Below, one piece after another: positions 19,987 to 28,468 of a stretch of 64,000 nt of DNA. Origin of the DNA: Croceibacterium atlanticum. Its GTDB lineage: Bacteria; Pseudomonadota; Alphaproteobacteria; Sphingomonadales; Sphingomonadaceae. The notes under the pieces are model-generated. The model was not told the DNA's origin. It made no database searches and was given only the letters and a program-made list of their open reading frames with translations. Positions within the stretch are counted from its first letter, which is position 1. The number at the start of each line of letters is the position of its first letter. The stretch is from contig NZ_CP011452.2 in assembly GCF_001008165.2 (NCBI RefSeq), positions 1,674,001 to 1,738,000 of the forward strand. Direction: 5' to 3'. Position numbers and translations under genes: made by a program.

Positions 19987-20643
19987 TCAGCCTTCGTCGG
20001 TTTCGTCGAGAATCCAGTCCGGCTCGCTGCTGTTCACATCGCGCGAGAAGGTCCAGATGTCGCGGCTTTCCACCGCATCGTCCAGCGAACCGGCGATGAC
20101 ATTGCCATCCCTGTCGCGCGTAACGGCAGCGATATCGGCCACGAAGCGCACGGAAATACGCGCAGTGCGTCCCACCAACCCGGCGGAATGCACGCTGGTA
20201 TCCTCGATCCGGACGAGCCGGTTATCGAGCGTTTCGCCCGCTTGTTCGCGCGCGTCGATGGCGGCGATGAAGCCTTCATACACATCGTCGTCACACAGCT
20301 GGCGGAGCGTGTCCCTGTCGCCGCGCCAGAACGCTTCCAGCACCATGCCATAAGCGGCCTTGGCGCCTTCGAGGAAGGGAAGCAGATCGAAGCGACGATC
20401 AGCGGCGGCAATTTCGCGCAGACCCTGTTCGATCGCGGGCGGGAAACCCGCCATTTCGCGATTGGGGCGCAACACCTCTGGCGAGGGCTGCGATATCGTG
20501 CGCGGCGCATTGCCACCTTCAGACCGCTCGAACCTGGTCGGCACGGGTTCTTCCTCATGCTCGGCCCTGCGGCCCAGCACCGAATAGAGCCTGAGCCCCA
20601 GAAAGGCGGCGATCATGGCCAGAATGACGATTTCGATGATCAC
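19987..20643 (-). CDS. Tim44/TimA-family membrane-associated adaptor protein
   Basis: 218 residues from a GTG start preceded by AGGAAG; a longer frame begins in the promoter region and is not family-like. One N-terminal helix (IIEIVILAMIAAFLGLRLYSVLG) is followed by a charged linker and a Tim44-like domain (about residues 80-218) with FDLLPFLEGAKAAYGMVLEAFWRGD and FVADIAAVTRDRDGNV. TimA is the alphaproteobacterial relative of mitochondrial Tim44 and is usually found beside secB/fxsA. Its role in protein export or envelope quality control is only partly understood. It is divergent from secB and leads the mltA-Smr operon. Confidence 0.88.
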   Translation of the reverse strand: MIIEIVILAMIAAFLGLRLYSVLGRRAEHEEEPVPTRFERSEGGNAPRTISQPSPEVLRPNREMAGFPPAIEQGLREIAAADRRFDLLPFLEGAKAAYGMVLEAFWRGDRDTLRQLCDDDVYEGFIAAIDAREQAGETLDNRLVRIEDTSVHSAGLVGRTARISVRFVADIAAVTRDRDGNVIAGSLDDAVESRDIWTFSRDVNSSEPDWILDETDEG

Positions 20644-20906
20644 TTCAACTTCCTGATTCCTGCGACCGCCCTTCTCTGTCCAGATATGGTTTGCGGCGGA
20701 TGATTGTCTATCGTGCCCGAAATAGGTACCGATTTCAAATGAACAACGTGAAAACGCCGTTTTCAGGGCACGGTCCGGCGTTGTTTTTCCGCGCATCGCA
20801 GCTTTCTTGCCCGGACGTTGCGGGCGCGCCAAGCCGGTGCTAGGCGCGCGGACCTGTGACAACGGGGCGCGAGGGGCGCCTCTCAACTAGCCGAGAGAAA
20901 ACGATC

Positions 20907-21434
20907 ATGGCCGAACCTGGCGACGTCCTCAGCAATCTCGGCGGCGACAATGCCGCCATGGGCAATGGTGCCGACAACCAGCCGGTGGCCGGCCTGCTTT
21001 CGCAATATGTGAAGGATCTGTCGGTTGAAAACCCCAAGGCGCCCGACAGCTTCCAGTGGAAGGAACAGCCGCAGCTGGACGTGCAGTTCAATATCGGCGC
21101 CCGCAAGGTGAACGAAGAACTGACCGAGGTGGAACTGAAGATCACCGCCAATGCCACGACCGGCCAGGGCACGGCCTATATCGTGGAACTGAGCTATGGC
21201 GGCCTGGTCGGCATGCGCAACATGCCGGAAGAACAGAAGCACGCCTTCACCTATGCCGAAGCGCCGCGCATCCTGTTCCCCTTCGCCCGCCGCGTGATTG
21301 CCGATGCCGTGCGCGATGCCGGTTTCGCCCCGCTTCTGCTCGATCCCATTGATTTCAACGGGCTCTATATCCAGCAATTGCAGCAGAAGCAGGCGCAGGA
21401 AGCAGCCACGACACCGCCCGCGGGCGAGGCCTGA
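20907..21434 (+). CDS. secB: Protein-export chaperone SecB
   Basis: 175 residues from MAEPGDVLSNLGG. Tetrameric cytoplasmic chaperone that keeps precursors unfolded and hands them to SecA. Family stretches: GLLSQYVKDLSVENPKAP, VQFNIGARKVNEELTEVELKI, LFPFARRVIADAVRDAGFAPLLLDPIDFNGLY (in pieces). The 25-residue N-terminal and C-terminal tails (QEAATTPPAGEA) are longer than in E. coli but usual in this group. A longer frame upstream lacks homology. Divergent from timA; murJ follows 28 bases downstream on the same strand, suggesting cotranscription. Confidence 0.96.
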   Translation: MAEPGDVLSNLGGDNAAMGNGADNQPVAGLLSQYVKDLSVENPKAPDSFQWKEQPQLDVQFNIGARKVNEELTEVELKITANATTGQGTAYIVELSYGGLVGMRNMPEEQKHAFTYAEAPRILFPFARRVIADAVRDAGFAPLLLDPIDFNGLYIQQLQQKQAQEAATTPPAGEA

Positions 21435-21461
21435 CCCGGCAGCGCGCCTGAGGTTCGCGGC

Positions 21462-23033
21462 ATGAGCCTCGTCAGGAATGTGGGGACGATCGGCGGGCTG
21501 ACCCTGGTCAGCCGCGTCTTCGGTTTCCTGCGCGACATATTGCTGGCCCGCGTCCTCGGCGCGGGCGGCGTGGGCGATGCCTGGCAGCTGGCCTTCCAGC
21601 TACCCAATATCTTCCGCCGCCTGTTTGCCGAAGGGGCCTTCTCCTCTGCCTTCGTCCCGCTGTTCAACCGGCGGATGACGAAGGATGGCGACATGACCGA
21701 AGCCCGCATCTTCGCCGAAGAAGTGCTGGCCGTCCTGATCCCGATCCTGATCCTGTTTTCGGCCGCAGCGCTGATCGCCATGCCCTGGATCGCCGGCCTG
21801 TTCGCCAACGAAGGCATTTCCTCCGATCCGGAACTATATGACCTGGCCGTGCTGATGGCGCGGCTGGCCTTCCCCTATCTCGCCTTCATGAGCCTGGCGA
21901 CGGTGTTCGCGGCCATACTCAACAGCCTGTCGCGATTCGCCGCGGCAGCAGCAGCGCCGATCCTGCTCAATATCTGCCTGATCACGGCGCTGACGGTGGG
22001 CGCCGTCCAGCCCGATTCGGTGGAATTGCGGCGCGATATCGGCATGTGGCTGGGCATTGCCGTCACCATATCCGGCATATTGCAGGCGCTCTGGCTCGGC
22101 TGGTGGGCCTGGCGCGAAGGGTTCCGCATTCGCCTGCGCGCGCCGCGTCTGACAGCGGATGTGAAGGAGCTGGGCATATTGGTGCTGCCCGCCATATTGG
22201 GGGCGGGCGTTTACCAGATCAGCCGCTTCATCGACCTGTTCTTCCTCTCCACCCTGCCCGACGGTGCCTATACCTTCCTGGCCATGGGGGACCGGCTTAA
22301 CCAGTTGCCGCTGGGAATAATCGGCATCGCACTGGGCACGGCAATCCTGCCATCGCTGTCCCGCCATATCGCCAGGGATGATCATGACGGCGCCTTCCGC
22401 CTGCAAAGCAATGCGGTGGAACTGGCCCTGCTGCTGACTGTGCCCGCAGCCGTCGCCCTGTTCATTTCGGGCAGTGCCTTTACCCGCGCCTTCTACACTG
22501 GCGGCGCCTACACGCTGGCCGACAGTATCAGCACGGGCGCGGTCGTTTCCGCACTGGTTGTCGGCCTGCCCGCCTATGTCCTGAACAAGGTGCTGATTCC
22601 CAACTTCTTCGCCCGCAAGGATACGCGCACGCCGGTCTATACCGCCGGGGGCGCGCTGGTGATCAATATCGGGCTGAACTTCCTGCTGGTGCCGCGCCTG
22701 GGCGTGGTCGGCCTCGCCCTGGCTGGCTCCATTTCCGCCTGGTGCAATGTTGCCGCGCTCTATGCCATTCTTGCCAGCAAGGGATATTTCCACCTCACGC
22801 GGCTGGTCCTGTCCCGCATTGCCCGGATCACGCTGGCCGCCGCTTTCATGGGCGGGGTTTTGTGGTATGCGATGCCTTATGGATCGGAATTCTACTCCGG
22901 ATCGGCGCTGGAACGCGTCTCCTCGGTCATCGCGCTGGTGGCGCTGGGCGGCGTGGCGTTCCTGGTCGCCGCATTGCTGCTGAAAGCCATCGATCGCAAG
23001 ACGATTGACCAGCTTCTCCGCCGGCCCGCCTGA
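21462..23033 (+). CDS. murJ: Lipid II flippase MurJ (MviN)
   Basis: 523 residues, about 14 membrane helices, MOP superfamily. It flips the peptidoglycan precursor lipid II across the inner membrane. N-terminus SLVRNVGTIGGLTLVSRVFGFLRDILLARVLG (in pieces) and the conserved QLPNIFRRLFAEGAFSSAFVPLF loop are diagnostic, with the functionally important arginines near residue 18, 24 and 52. The remaining helices are well formed and end with a short basic tail. trpS follows 65 bases later. Confidence 0.96.
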   Translation: MSLVRNVGTIGGLTLVSRVFGFLRDILLARVLGAGGVGDAWQLAFQLPNIFRRLFAEGAFSSAFVPLFNRRMTKDGDMTEARIFAEEVLAVLIPILILFSAAALIAMPWIAGLFANEGISSDPELYDLAVLMARLAFPYLAFMSLATVFAAILNSLSRFAAAAAAPILLNICLITALTVGAVQPDSVELRRDIGMWLGIAVTISGILQALWLGWWAWREGFRIRLRAPRLTADVKELGILVLPAILGAGVYQISRFIDLFFLSTLPDGAYTFLAMGDRLNQLPLGIIGIALGTAILPSLSRHIARDDHDGAFRLQSNAVELALLLTVPAAVALFISGSAFTRAFYTGGAYTLADSISTGAVVSALVVGLPAYVLNKVLIPNFFARKDTRTPVYTAGGALVINIGLNFLLVPRLGVVGLALAGSISAWCNVAALYAILASKGYFHLTRLVLSRIARITLAAAFMGGVLWYAMPYGSEFYSGSALERVSSVIALVALGGVAFLVAALLLKAIDRKTIDQLLRRPA

Positions 23034-23098
23034 GCCTATCGGGCAATCTCGAATTCCTTCATGATCCATTCTCCAGAATATTGACACAGGTGACATCG

Positions 23099-24115
23099 AT
23101 GCGCGTCGTTTCCGGTATCCAGCCCACGGGTTCGCTCCATCTCGGCAATTATCTGGGTGCGATCCGCAACTGGGTACGGATGCAGGATTCGCTGGAAGAA
23201 GGCAGCCAGTGCCTGTTCTTCCTGGCCGATCTGCACGCCATTTCCATGCCGCACGTCCCGGCCGAACTGCGCGCCGGCACGCTGGAGATGACAGCGGCGC
23301 TGGTTGCCTGCGGGATCGATCCGGATCGTTCGATCCTGTTCAACCAGGCGCAGGTTCCCGCCCATGCGGAATTGCAATGGCTGCTGAACGGCACGGCCCG
23401 CATGGGCTGGCTGAACCGGATGACCCAGTTCAAGGACAAGTCCGGCAAGAACCGCGAAGGCGCCAGCGTGGCCCTGTTCACATATCCGGTGCTGCAGGCT
23501 GCCGACGTGCTGCTTTATCAGGCGAGCCACGTGCCGGTGGGCGAAGACCAGAAGCAGCATCTGGAACTGGCCCGCGACGTGGCGCAGAAGTTCAATAATG
23601 ATTTCTGCACGGAAGATGCGCCGGTCTTCACCCTGCCCGATCCGATCATCCCGCCCGAAGCGGCCCGCATCATGAGCCTGCGGGATGGCTCTTCCAAGAT
23701 GAGCAAGTCCGACCCGTCGGACATGGCACGGATCAACCTGGCCGACGATGCCGACCTGGTGGCGAAGAAGGTCAAGAAGGCGAAGACCGACCCGGAACCC
23801 TTGCCGTCAGAGGCCAAGGGGCTGGAAGGCCGGCCGGAAGCGCTGAACCTCGTATCCATCTATGCCGCTTTGTCCGATTGCAGCGTGGAATCCGTGCTGG
23901 CGCAATATGGCGGGCAGGGCTTCGGTGCCTTCAAACCGGCGCTGGCGGAACTGATGGTGGAATCGCTCCGCCCCGTAACGACGCGCTTCAACGAATTGAT
24001 GGAAGACCGGGAAGCGCTGGACGCCATCCTCGCCCGGGGCGCCGCCCATGCGCGCGAGATTGCCCGGCCGACATTGAACGCCGCCTACGAGGCGCTGGGC
24101 CTCGTCCGCGGCTGA
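23099..24115 (+). CDS. trpS: Tryptophanyl-tRNA synthetase
   Basis: 338 residues, class I synthetase charging tRNA-Trp. The HIGH-like motif is in GIQPTGSLHLGNYLGAIRNW (about residue 15-19) and the KMSKS motif in DGSSKMSKSDPSDM (about 203-207). QAADVLLYQASHVPVGEDQKQHLELARD (in pieces) is the family's ATP and tryptophan site. The start MRVVSGIQPTG is the ATG; a TTG 18 bases upstream is also in frame. Same strand as secB-murJ. Confidence 0.97.
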   Translation: MRVVSGIQPTGSLHLGNYLGAIRNWVRMQDSLEEGSQCLFFLADLHAISMPHVPAELRAGTLEMTAALVACGIDPDRSILFNQAQVPAHAELQWLLNGTARMGWLNRMTQFKDKSGKNREGASVALFTYPVLQAADVLLYQASHVPVGEDQKQHLELARDVAQKFNNDFCTEDAPVFTLPDPIIPPEAARIMSLRDGSSKMSKSDPSDMARINLADDADLVAKKVKKAKTDPEPLPSEAKGLEGRPEALNLVSIYAALSDCSVESVLAQYGGQGFGAFKPALAELMVESLRPVTTRFNELMEDREALDAILARGAAHAREIARPTLNAAYEALGLVRG

Positions 24116-24368
24116 TCCCGGTCAGCCGCCGGGCAAGGCTGCGCGGGCGGGACTCCGTCTTCAAAACAGGAAACAGGACTGCCACCGGGCCGCGCAGGCC
24201 CGGATGACAGCCTGCGCCCGAACATTCACCACCTTGAAATTCCAGCAGAATGATTATTTCGATATTCAAATGCTATTCAGCCCGTCAGCTTTATGACAGG
24301 CCACTATGCAAAAGCTGCATTCCCGGCTCAGGGTTTGCGAGCTGCCCAACCGTTCCGGAGTGTTTGCC

Positions 24369-25070
24369 ATGAACGATCTCACCAAGACTGCGCGAGCCCT
24401 GAGGCTGACCGTGCTGGCGCTGGCACTGGCCGGCCTGGCCGCCTGCGCTTCTCCCTTCCGGGCGGATGTTTCCCGTTTCCAGAGCCAGCTTCCCGCCCCC
24501 CAGGGGCAGAGCTTCGCCGTGGTGGCAGAAGACCCCGCATTGGCCGGCGGGCTGGAATTCGCCCGATATGCCGAAGACGTGACGGCACATATGGCCGAAC
24601 TCGGTTATACTCCGGCCACGGCCGAAACGGCGGATCTGCTCGTCCGTTTCGATTATGGCGTGGATAATGGCCGCGAACGCGTGACCAGTTCCGGCTTCGG
24701 CTATCACGATCCGTTCTGGTCGCCCTGGTACAGCTATCGCCCGGTCGTCTGGCTGGGCCGCGACGGCCGCCGTTATGTTTCCTATGTGCCCAGCCGCGCA
24801 TGGGGATATGGCTGGTACGATCCGTTCTTCAGCCGCAACGACGTGTCCAGCTATACCGTCTATACCAGCGGCATCGAACTGAAGATTGACCGCCGCGCCA
24901 CGGGCGAACGCTTGTTCGAAGGCCGGGCGGAAGCGGTTTCCACCTCCAACCGCCTGCAATATCTCGTGCCCAATCTGGTAGAGGCGATGTTCACGGACTT
25001 CCCCGGCAATTCGGGCGAAACGGTGCGCATCTCGATCAAGCCGGAAGACCAGCCGGTAAAGCGCCGCTGA
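24369..25070 (+). CDS. DUF4136-like lipoprotein
   Basis: 233 residues. Signal peptide with lipobox GLAACAS (Cys near 24), so a lipoprotein. The mature part matches the DUF4136 pattern: SPFRADVSRFQ, a Ser/Phe-rich strand SFAVVAEDPALAGGLEFARYAEDVTAHMAELGY (in pieces), then ADLLVRFDYGVDNG, a Tyr/Trp-rich loop (FWSPWYSYRPVVWLG) and an end with LVEAMFTDFPGNSGETVRI. Function unknown; probably a periplasm-facing outer-membrane lipoprotein. The chosen ATG has CCGGAG upstream. A good terminator follows. Confidence 0.75.
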   Translation: MNDLTKTARALRLTVLALALAGLAACASPFRADVSRFQSQLPAPQGQSFAVVAEDPALAGGLEFARYAEDVTAHMAELGYTPATAETADLLVRFDYGVDNGRERVTSSGFGYHDPFWSPWYSYRPVVWLGRDGRRYVSYVPSRAWGYGWYDPFFSRNDVSSYTVYTSGIELKIDRRATGERLFEGRAEAVSTSNRLQYLVPNLVEAMFTDFPGNSGETVRISIKPEDQPVKRR

Positions 25071-25095
25071 TCTGGCGGACAATCACGGATAATCG

Positions 25096-25125
25096 AAAGG
25101 GCGGGCAGCGATGTCCGCCCTTTTT
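25096..25125 (+). terminator. Intrinsic terminator after the DUF4136 gene
   Basis: Stem AAAGGGCGG/CCGCCCTTT around a ten-base loop, followed by TTC. Convergent dut lies beyond it; the stem's A-side could also act, more weakly, on the opposite strand. Confidence 0.8.
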
Positions 25126-25155
25126 CATTGCGGGGTGACGAGGTGCGGCCCCGGC

Positions 25156-25617
25156 TCAGACGAGCAGGGCATGCCCCCCGGTCGATCCGAACCCGCTTTC
25201 ACCGCGCGCCGTATCGTCCAGTTCGGCAACCTCTTCCCACCATGCCTGCGTGACGGGTGCCAGCACGAGCTGGGCGATGCGATCGCCGCGTTCGATGCTG
25301 AAATCCTCCGAACCGAGATTGATCAGAATGATCTTCAACTCGCCGCGATAATCGGAATCGATCGTGCCCGGCGTATTCGGCAAGGTGATGCCGTGCTTCA
25401 GCGCCAGGCCGGAACGCGGGCGAACCTGGATTTCGTACCCATCGGGAATGGCGAGGGCAAAGCCGGTTGCCACCGGATGCCGGGCGCCGGGTGCCAGCGT
25501 CACATCCTCCGCCGAAAGCACATCCATGCCCGCCGCGCCCGCCGTGGCGTAGCGGGGCATGTCCAGCCCTTCCCCATGCGGCAGCCGCTTGATCTGTACC
25601 GGCACCGCTTCAGTCAT
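25156..25617 (-). CDS. dut: dUTP diphosphatase (dUTPase)
   Basis: 153 residues, trimeric dUTPase that hydrolyses dUTP to dUMP, keeping uracil out of DNA. All five motifs are present: [11 protein letters not shown] (1), [12 protein letters not shown] (2), [14 protein letters not shown] (3), [10 protein letters not shown] (4) and the C-terminal [12 protein letters not shown] (5). Its ATG lies inside the last codons of coaBC (eight-base overlap), so the two are translationally coupled; the coaBC-dut pairing is common in alphaproteobacteria. Confidence 0.97.
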   Translation of the reverse strand: MTEAVPVQIKRLPHGEGLDMPRYATAGAAGMDVLSAEDVTLAPGARHPVATGFALAIPDGYEIQVRPRSGLALKHGITLPNTPGTIDSDYRGELKIILINLGSEDFSIERGDRIAQLVLAPVTQAWWEEVAELDDTARGESGFGSTGGHALLV

Positions 25618-27202
25618 TCAGTTTCTCCGCCATGCGCTCCACCAAATGGCGGGCGACTTCCTGTTTGCTCATGGGTTCCCAATCTTCCACCCGGTCTTCG
25701 CTGACAAGATGGACGGTGTTGTCACTGCCGCCCATCACGTCTCCGGACACGTCATTGGCGAGGATCCAGTCCACCGCCTTGCGCTTGCGCTTGGCCTTGG
25801 CATTTTCCACCACGTCCTGCGTTTCCGCCGCGAAGCCCACCACCAGGCGGGGCCTGTCAGGGCTGGAGGCGACGATGGCCAATATGTCCGGATTTTCCGT
25901 CAGCAGCAGGGCTGGCGGCGCACTGCCGCGCTTTTTCATCTTCTCTGCCGCATAATCGCGCGTGCGCCAATCGGCCACGGCGGCCACCATCACCGCCGCA
26001 TCGGCCGGCAGGGCGGACTTGACGGCGGCGGCCATTTCCTCCGCGCTTTCCACGTCGATCCGGTCAACCCCCGGCGGCGTGTCGAGCGTGACCGGGCCGG
26101 AGATCAGCGTCACCCGCGCCCCGGCGGCGGCGGCGGCGGCGGCAATGGCAAAGCCCTGCTTCCCCGAAGACCTGTTGGCGATATAGCGCACAGGGTCGAT
26201 CGGTTCATGCGTAGGCCCCGCTGTCACCAGTACATGCCGGCCATAAAGCGGCCGATGTTCGGGATCGGCATCGAATTCCGGCTGGCCTTCCAGCGGATCG
26301 AAAGCAGGAGACGCGGCCCCGCCATCGAGGCTGTAGGGATCAGCGCGCGGCACGGCCTTTGCCTGCCCCTTCGGTGCCAGCAGGGGGCCGGAAACGAGGT
26401 CCGGCGGCGGCAATTCGCCCTTTTCGGGCAGTTCAAAATCATCGGGAAGCGGCGGCTGGATCGGCTCATCCGCGCTCTCTTCCTCGCGATAGGTGACTTC
26501 CTTCTCTTCTATACGGCGCGCCGTGCTGCGCGGAATGATGGAAGCGAGCAAGCCGGCCAGCCCGCCAATCGCCGTTTTTTCACGTTCCGGTTCCGGCTCT
26601 TCCTCCGGCTCCAGCGCCTGAAGATAATCGGCAACATCGCGCGGACCCGCATCGCCCGGATCCACGCCGAGAAGATCGGCAATTTCCAGCCAGACCATTT
26701 CCGGATCGGGCAGGCGGCCGGGGCCGAATTCGCCGCAGGCCATCGGCCCTTCATCCGGCTGCATCACATGCACCCCTGCCTGCCGCAGCATGGTAAGATT
26801 GCGCTGCGTCGCCGCGTGCTGCCACATGCGCACATTCATGGCGGGCACTGCCAGCACCGGCTTGTCCGTCGCCAGGATCAGCGTGGTCGCCAGATCATCG
26901 CAAATGCCCGCCGCCATCTTGGCCAGGAGATTGGCCGTGGCCGGGCACACCACCACCAGATCGGCATCCCGGCTGAGCTGGATATGGCCGATTTCCGCCT
27001 CGTTCCGGAGATCCCACAGGCTGGTATGCACCTGGTTGCCGGAAAGGGCCGCCAGGCTCATCGGCGTGACGAATTGCGCCCCGCCCTCCGTAAGCACACA
27101 GGTCACATCGCCCCCGCCCTTGCGGATCAGGCGAACGAGTTCGCAGGACTTGTAGGCGGCGATTCCTCCGCCCACGACCAGCAGAATACGTGGCTGCTGC
27201 AT
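25610..27202 (-). CDS. coaBC: Bifunctional phosphopantothenoylcysteine decarboxylase/phosphopantothenate-cysteine ligase, with long interdomain insert
   Basis: 530 residues, about 120-130 more than usual. Steps two and three of coenzyme A synthesis. N-terminal FMN-dependent Coa[31 protein letters not shown] and [16 protein letters not shown]-terminal Coa[28 protein letters not shown] (in pieces), [15 protein letters not shown] and [10 protein letters not shown]. Between them (about residues 190-320) is an acidic, Pro-rich stretch ([32 protein letters not shown]) with no domain I recognise; it looks like a disordered linker. The start MQQPRILL is the family start, and a much longer upstream frame is not. 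Confidence 0.95.
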   Translation of the reverse strand: MQQPRILLVVGGGIAAYKSCELVRLIRKGGGDVTCVLTEGGAQFVTPMSLAALSGNQVHTSLWDLRNEAEIGHIQLSRDADLVVVCPATANLLAKMAAGICDDLATTLILATDKPVLAVPAMNVRMWQHAATQRNLTMLRQAGVHVMQPDEGPMACGEFGPGRLPDPEMVWLEIADLLGVDPGDAGPRDVADYLQALEPEEEPEPEREKTAIGGLAGLLASIIPRSTARRIEEKEVTYREEESADEPIQPPLPDDFELPEKGELPPPDLVSGPLLAPKGQAKAVPRADPYSLDGGAASPAFDPLEGQPEFDADPEHRPLYGRHVLVTAGPTHEPIDPVRYIANRSSGKQGFAIAAAAAAAGARVTLISGPVTLDTPPGVDRIDVESAEEMAAAVKSALPADAAVMVAAVADWRTRDYAAEKMKKRGSAPPALLLTENPDILAIVASSPDRPRLVVGFAAETQDVVENAKAKRKRKAVDWILANDVSGDVMGGSDNTVHLVSEDRVEDWEPMSKQEVARHLVERMAEKLND

Positions 27203-27290
27203 GTTCGCGGCAAAACCTCCGGCAAGGAGCTGACAGGACAAAAAGCCTAGCCGCGTGCATGGTGCAAGGCCAGCCCGGCAGCTGCGAAAA

Positions 27291-28403
27291 CTAGGCCGTT
27301 CCCTTACCCGGATGCGTAATTGCGGCCACCAGATCCGCCACGGCACGCGGGACAAGGGCCAGTCCGGCCATATAGGCGGGCAGCAGCAACAGGACCCAGT
27401 AAAAATTGTTCGGCCGCGCGAACAACGCCACGGCCATGCCAAAGCCGATGAACCACAGGCTGGCAAAAAAGCCCAATCGGCCACCCAGGGCAATCCAGCC
27501 GAGAATCGGCAATAGCGCCAGAGGCCCGGCAAGAGCGGGCGGCAGGGCCAGCAAGAGCGTGAGCTGGCCAATACTCGTCAGCAGATAGGGCAAGCCCAGC
27601 ATACCCGCCCAGCCCGGCGTCGCCGCATCGCCGGGCAGGCGCATTTCCGCCACGTTCCATGCGTGAAGCGCCATGCCGGCGGCAAAGAGCAGGAACAGGC
27701 CAGCCAGCGCGGCCAGCTCTGCCCAGCGCCGCTGCGAAGCGGCAAATGCGGCCCAGAGCAGTATGAATGGCAGCGCCAGTTCCCGCACGGCCAGTGCCGC
27801 ACCCGCTGCCAGCAGGCTGGGCCACCAGCGATGTGGGCGATACAGGCCCAGCGAGAGCGAGAGCAGCAATCCGGCAACCAGTTCGTGCATGAAGCCGGCG
27901 CGATCGTAGAAGACGCCCATACCCGCCGCCGCAAGCAGCAAGGCCGCGCCCGCCCGCTCCACCGCCAGAGTCAGGCCAGACAGCGCACCGATGAAGCTGA
28001 AGATGATTGCGCCCAGCAGGGCCGGCGCAAGGATGCGCCAGCCGGAGGCGCCCCATAGCTGGTTGGTCCATGCCAGCGTCGGCAGGCGCACGGTGACAAA
28101 AGGCCGCGCCGGATAATCATGCGCGCGATGTTCGGCGAGAGCGGCCTCATAATAGCCTTCCCCTCCGGCCATGCGCCGATTGATCGTTTCATAGAGATCG
28201 ACATCGCCGAAGAAATCCTGCTCGGCCGATTTCTGCCCACGCTGTTCCGCCAGTTCCTGATACAGGCTGCCGACACTGCTGGCGCCGTAAACCAGCAGCA
28301 GTGCAGTCCCGATCAACACGAAAAGCGCGGCAGCGCGGGGCAAGGCCCGCAAGGGACGTCCAAGCGATACCCACCAGCCCACCGGATCCGGAATTGCCCC
28401 CAT
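27291..28403 (-). CDS. Polytopic membrane protein, GT-C-like, unknown function
   Basis: 370 residues with about nine to ten predicted helices (first LPRAAALFVLIGTALLLVYG). After helix 1 there is a periplasmic loop FFGDVDLYETINRRMAGGEGYYEAALAEHR whose D-x-D and GxxYY look similar to the first loop of GT-C lipid-linked sugar transferases (GT87/ArnT type), which suggests but does not prove such an activity. I do not recognise a named family. The start MGAIPDPVGWW has AAAGG upstream; an ATG 39 bases earlier is possible. Neighbours are coaBC and ubiB on the same strand, with no functional link seen. Confidence 0.55.
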   Translation of the reverse strand: MGAIPDPVGWWVSLGRPLRALPRAAALFVLIGTALLLVYGASSVGSLYQELAEQRGQKSAEQDFFGDVDLYETINRRMAGGEGYYEAALAEHRAHDYPARPFVTVRLPTLAWTNQLWGASGWRILAPALLGAIIFSFIGALSGLTLAVERAGAALLLAAAGMGVFYDRAGFMHELVAGLLLSLSLGLYRPHRWWPSLLAAGAALAVRELALPFILLWAAFAASQRRWAELAALAGLFLLFAAGMALHAWNVAEMRLPGDAATPGWAGMLGLPYLLTSIGQLTLLLALPPALAGPLALLPILGWIALGGRLGFFASLWFIGFGMAVALFARPNNFYWVLLLLPAYMAGLALVPRAVADLVAAITHPGKGTA

Positions 28404-28468
28404 CGGGCCTTTCTGCACCGGACCGGGGCGGCCATCAAGCATCGCCCGGAAGACCCGGGAAAACCCGA

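Noticed and set aside
25559-27250. A 563-codon plus-strand frame opposite coaBC
   Set aside because: No family motifs, and coaBC is certain on the minus strand.
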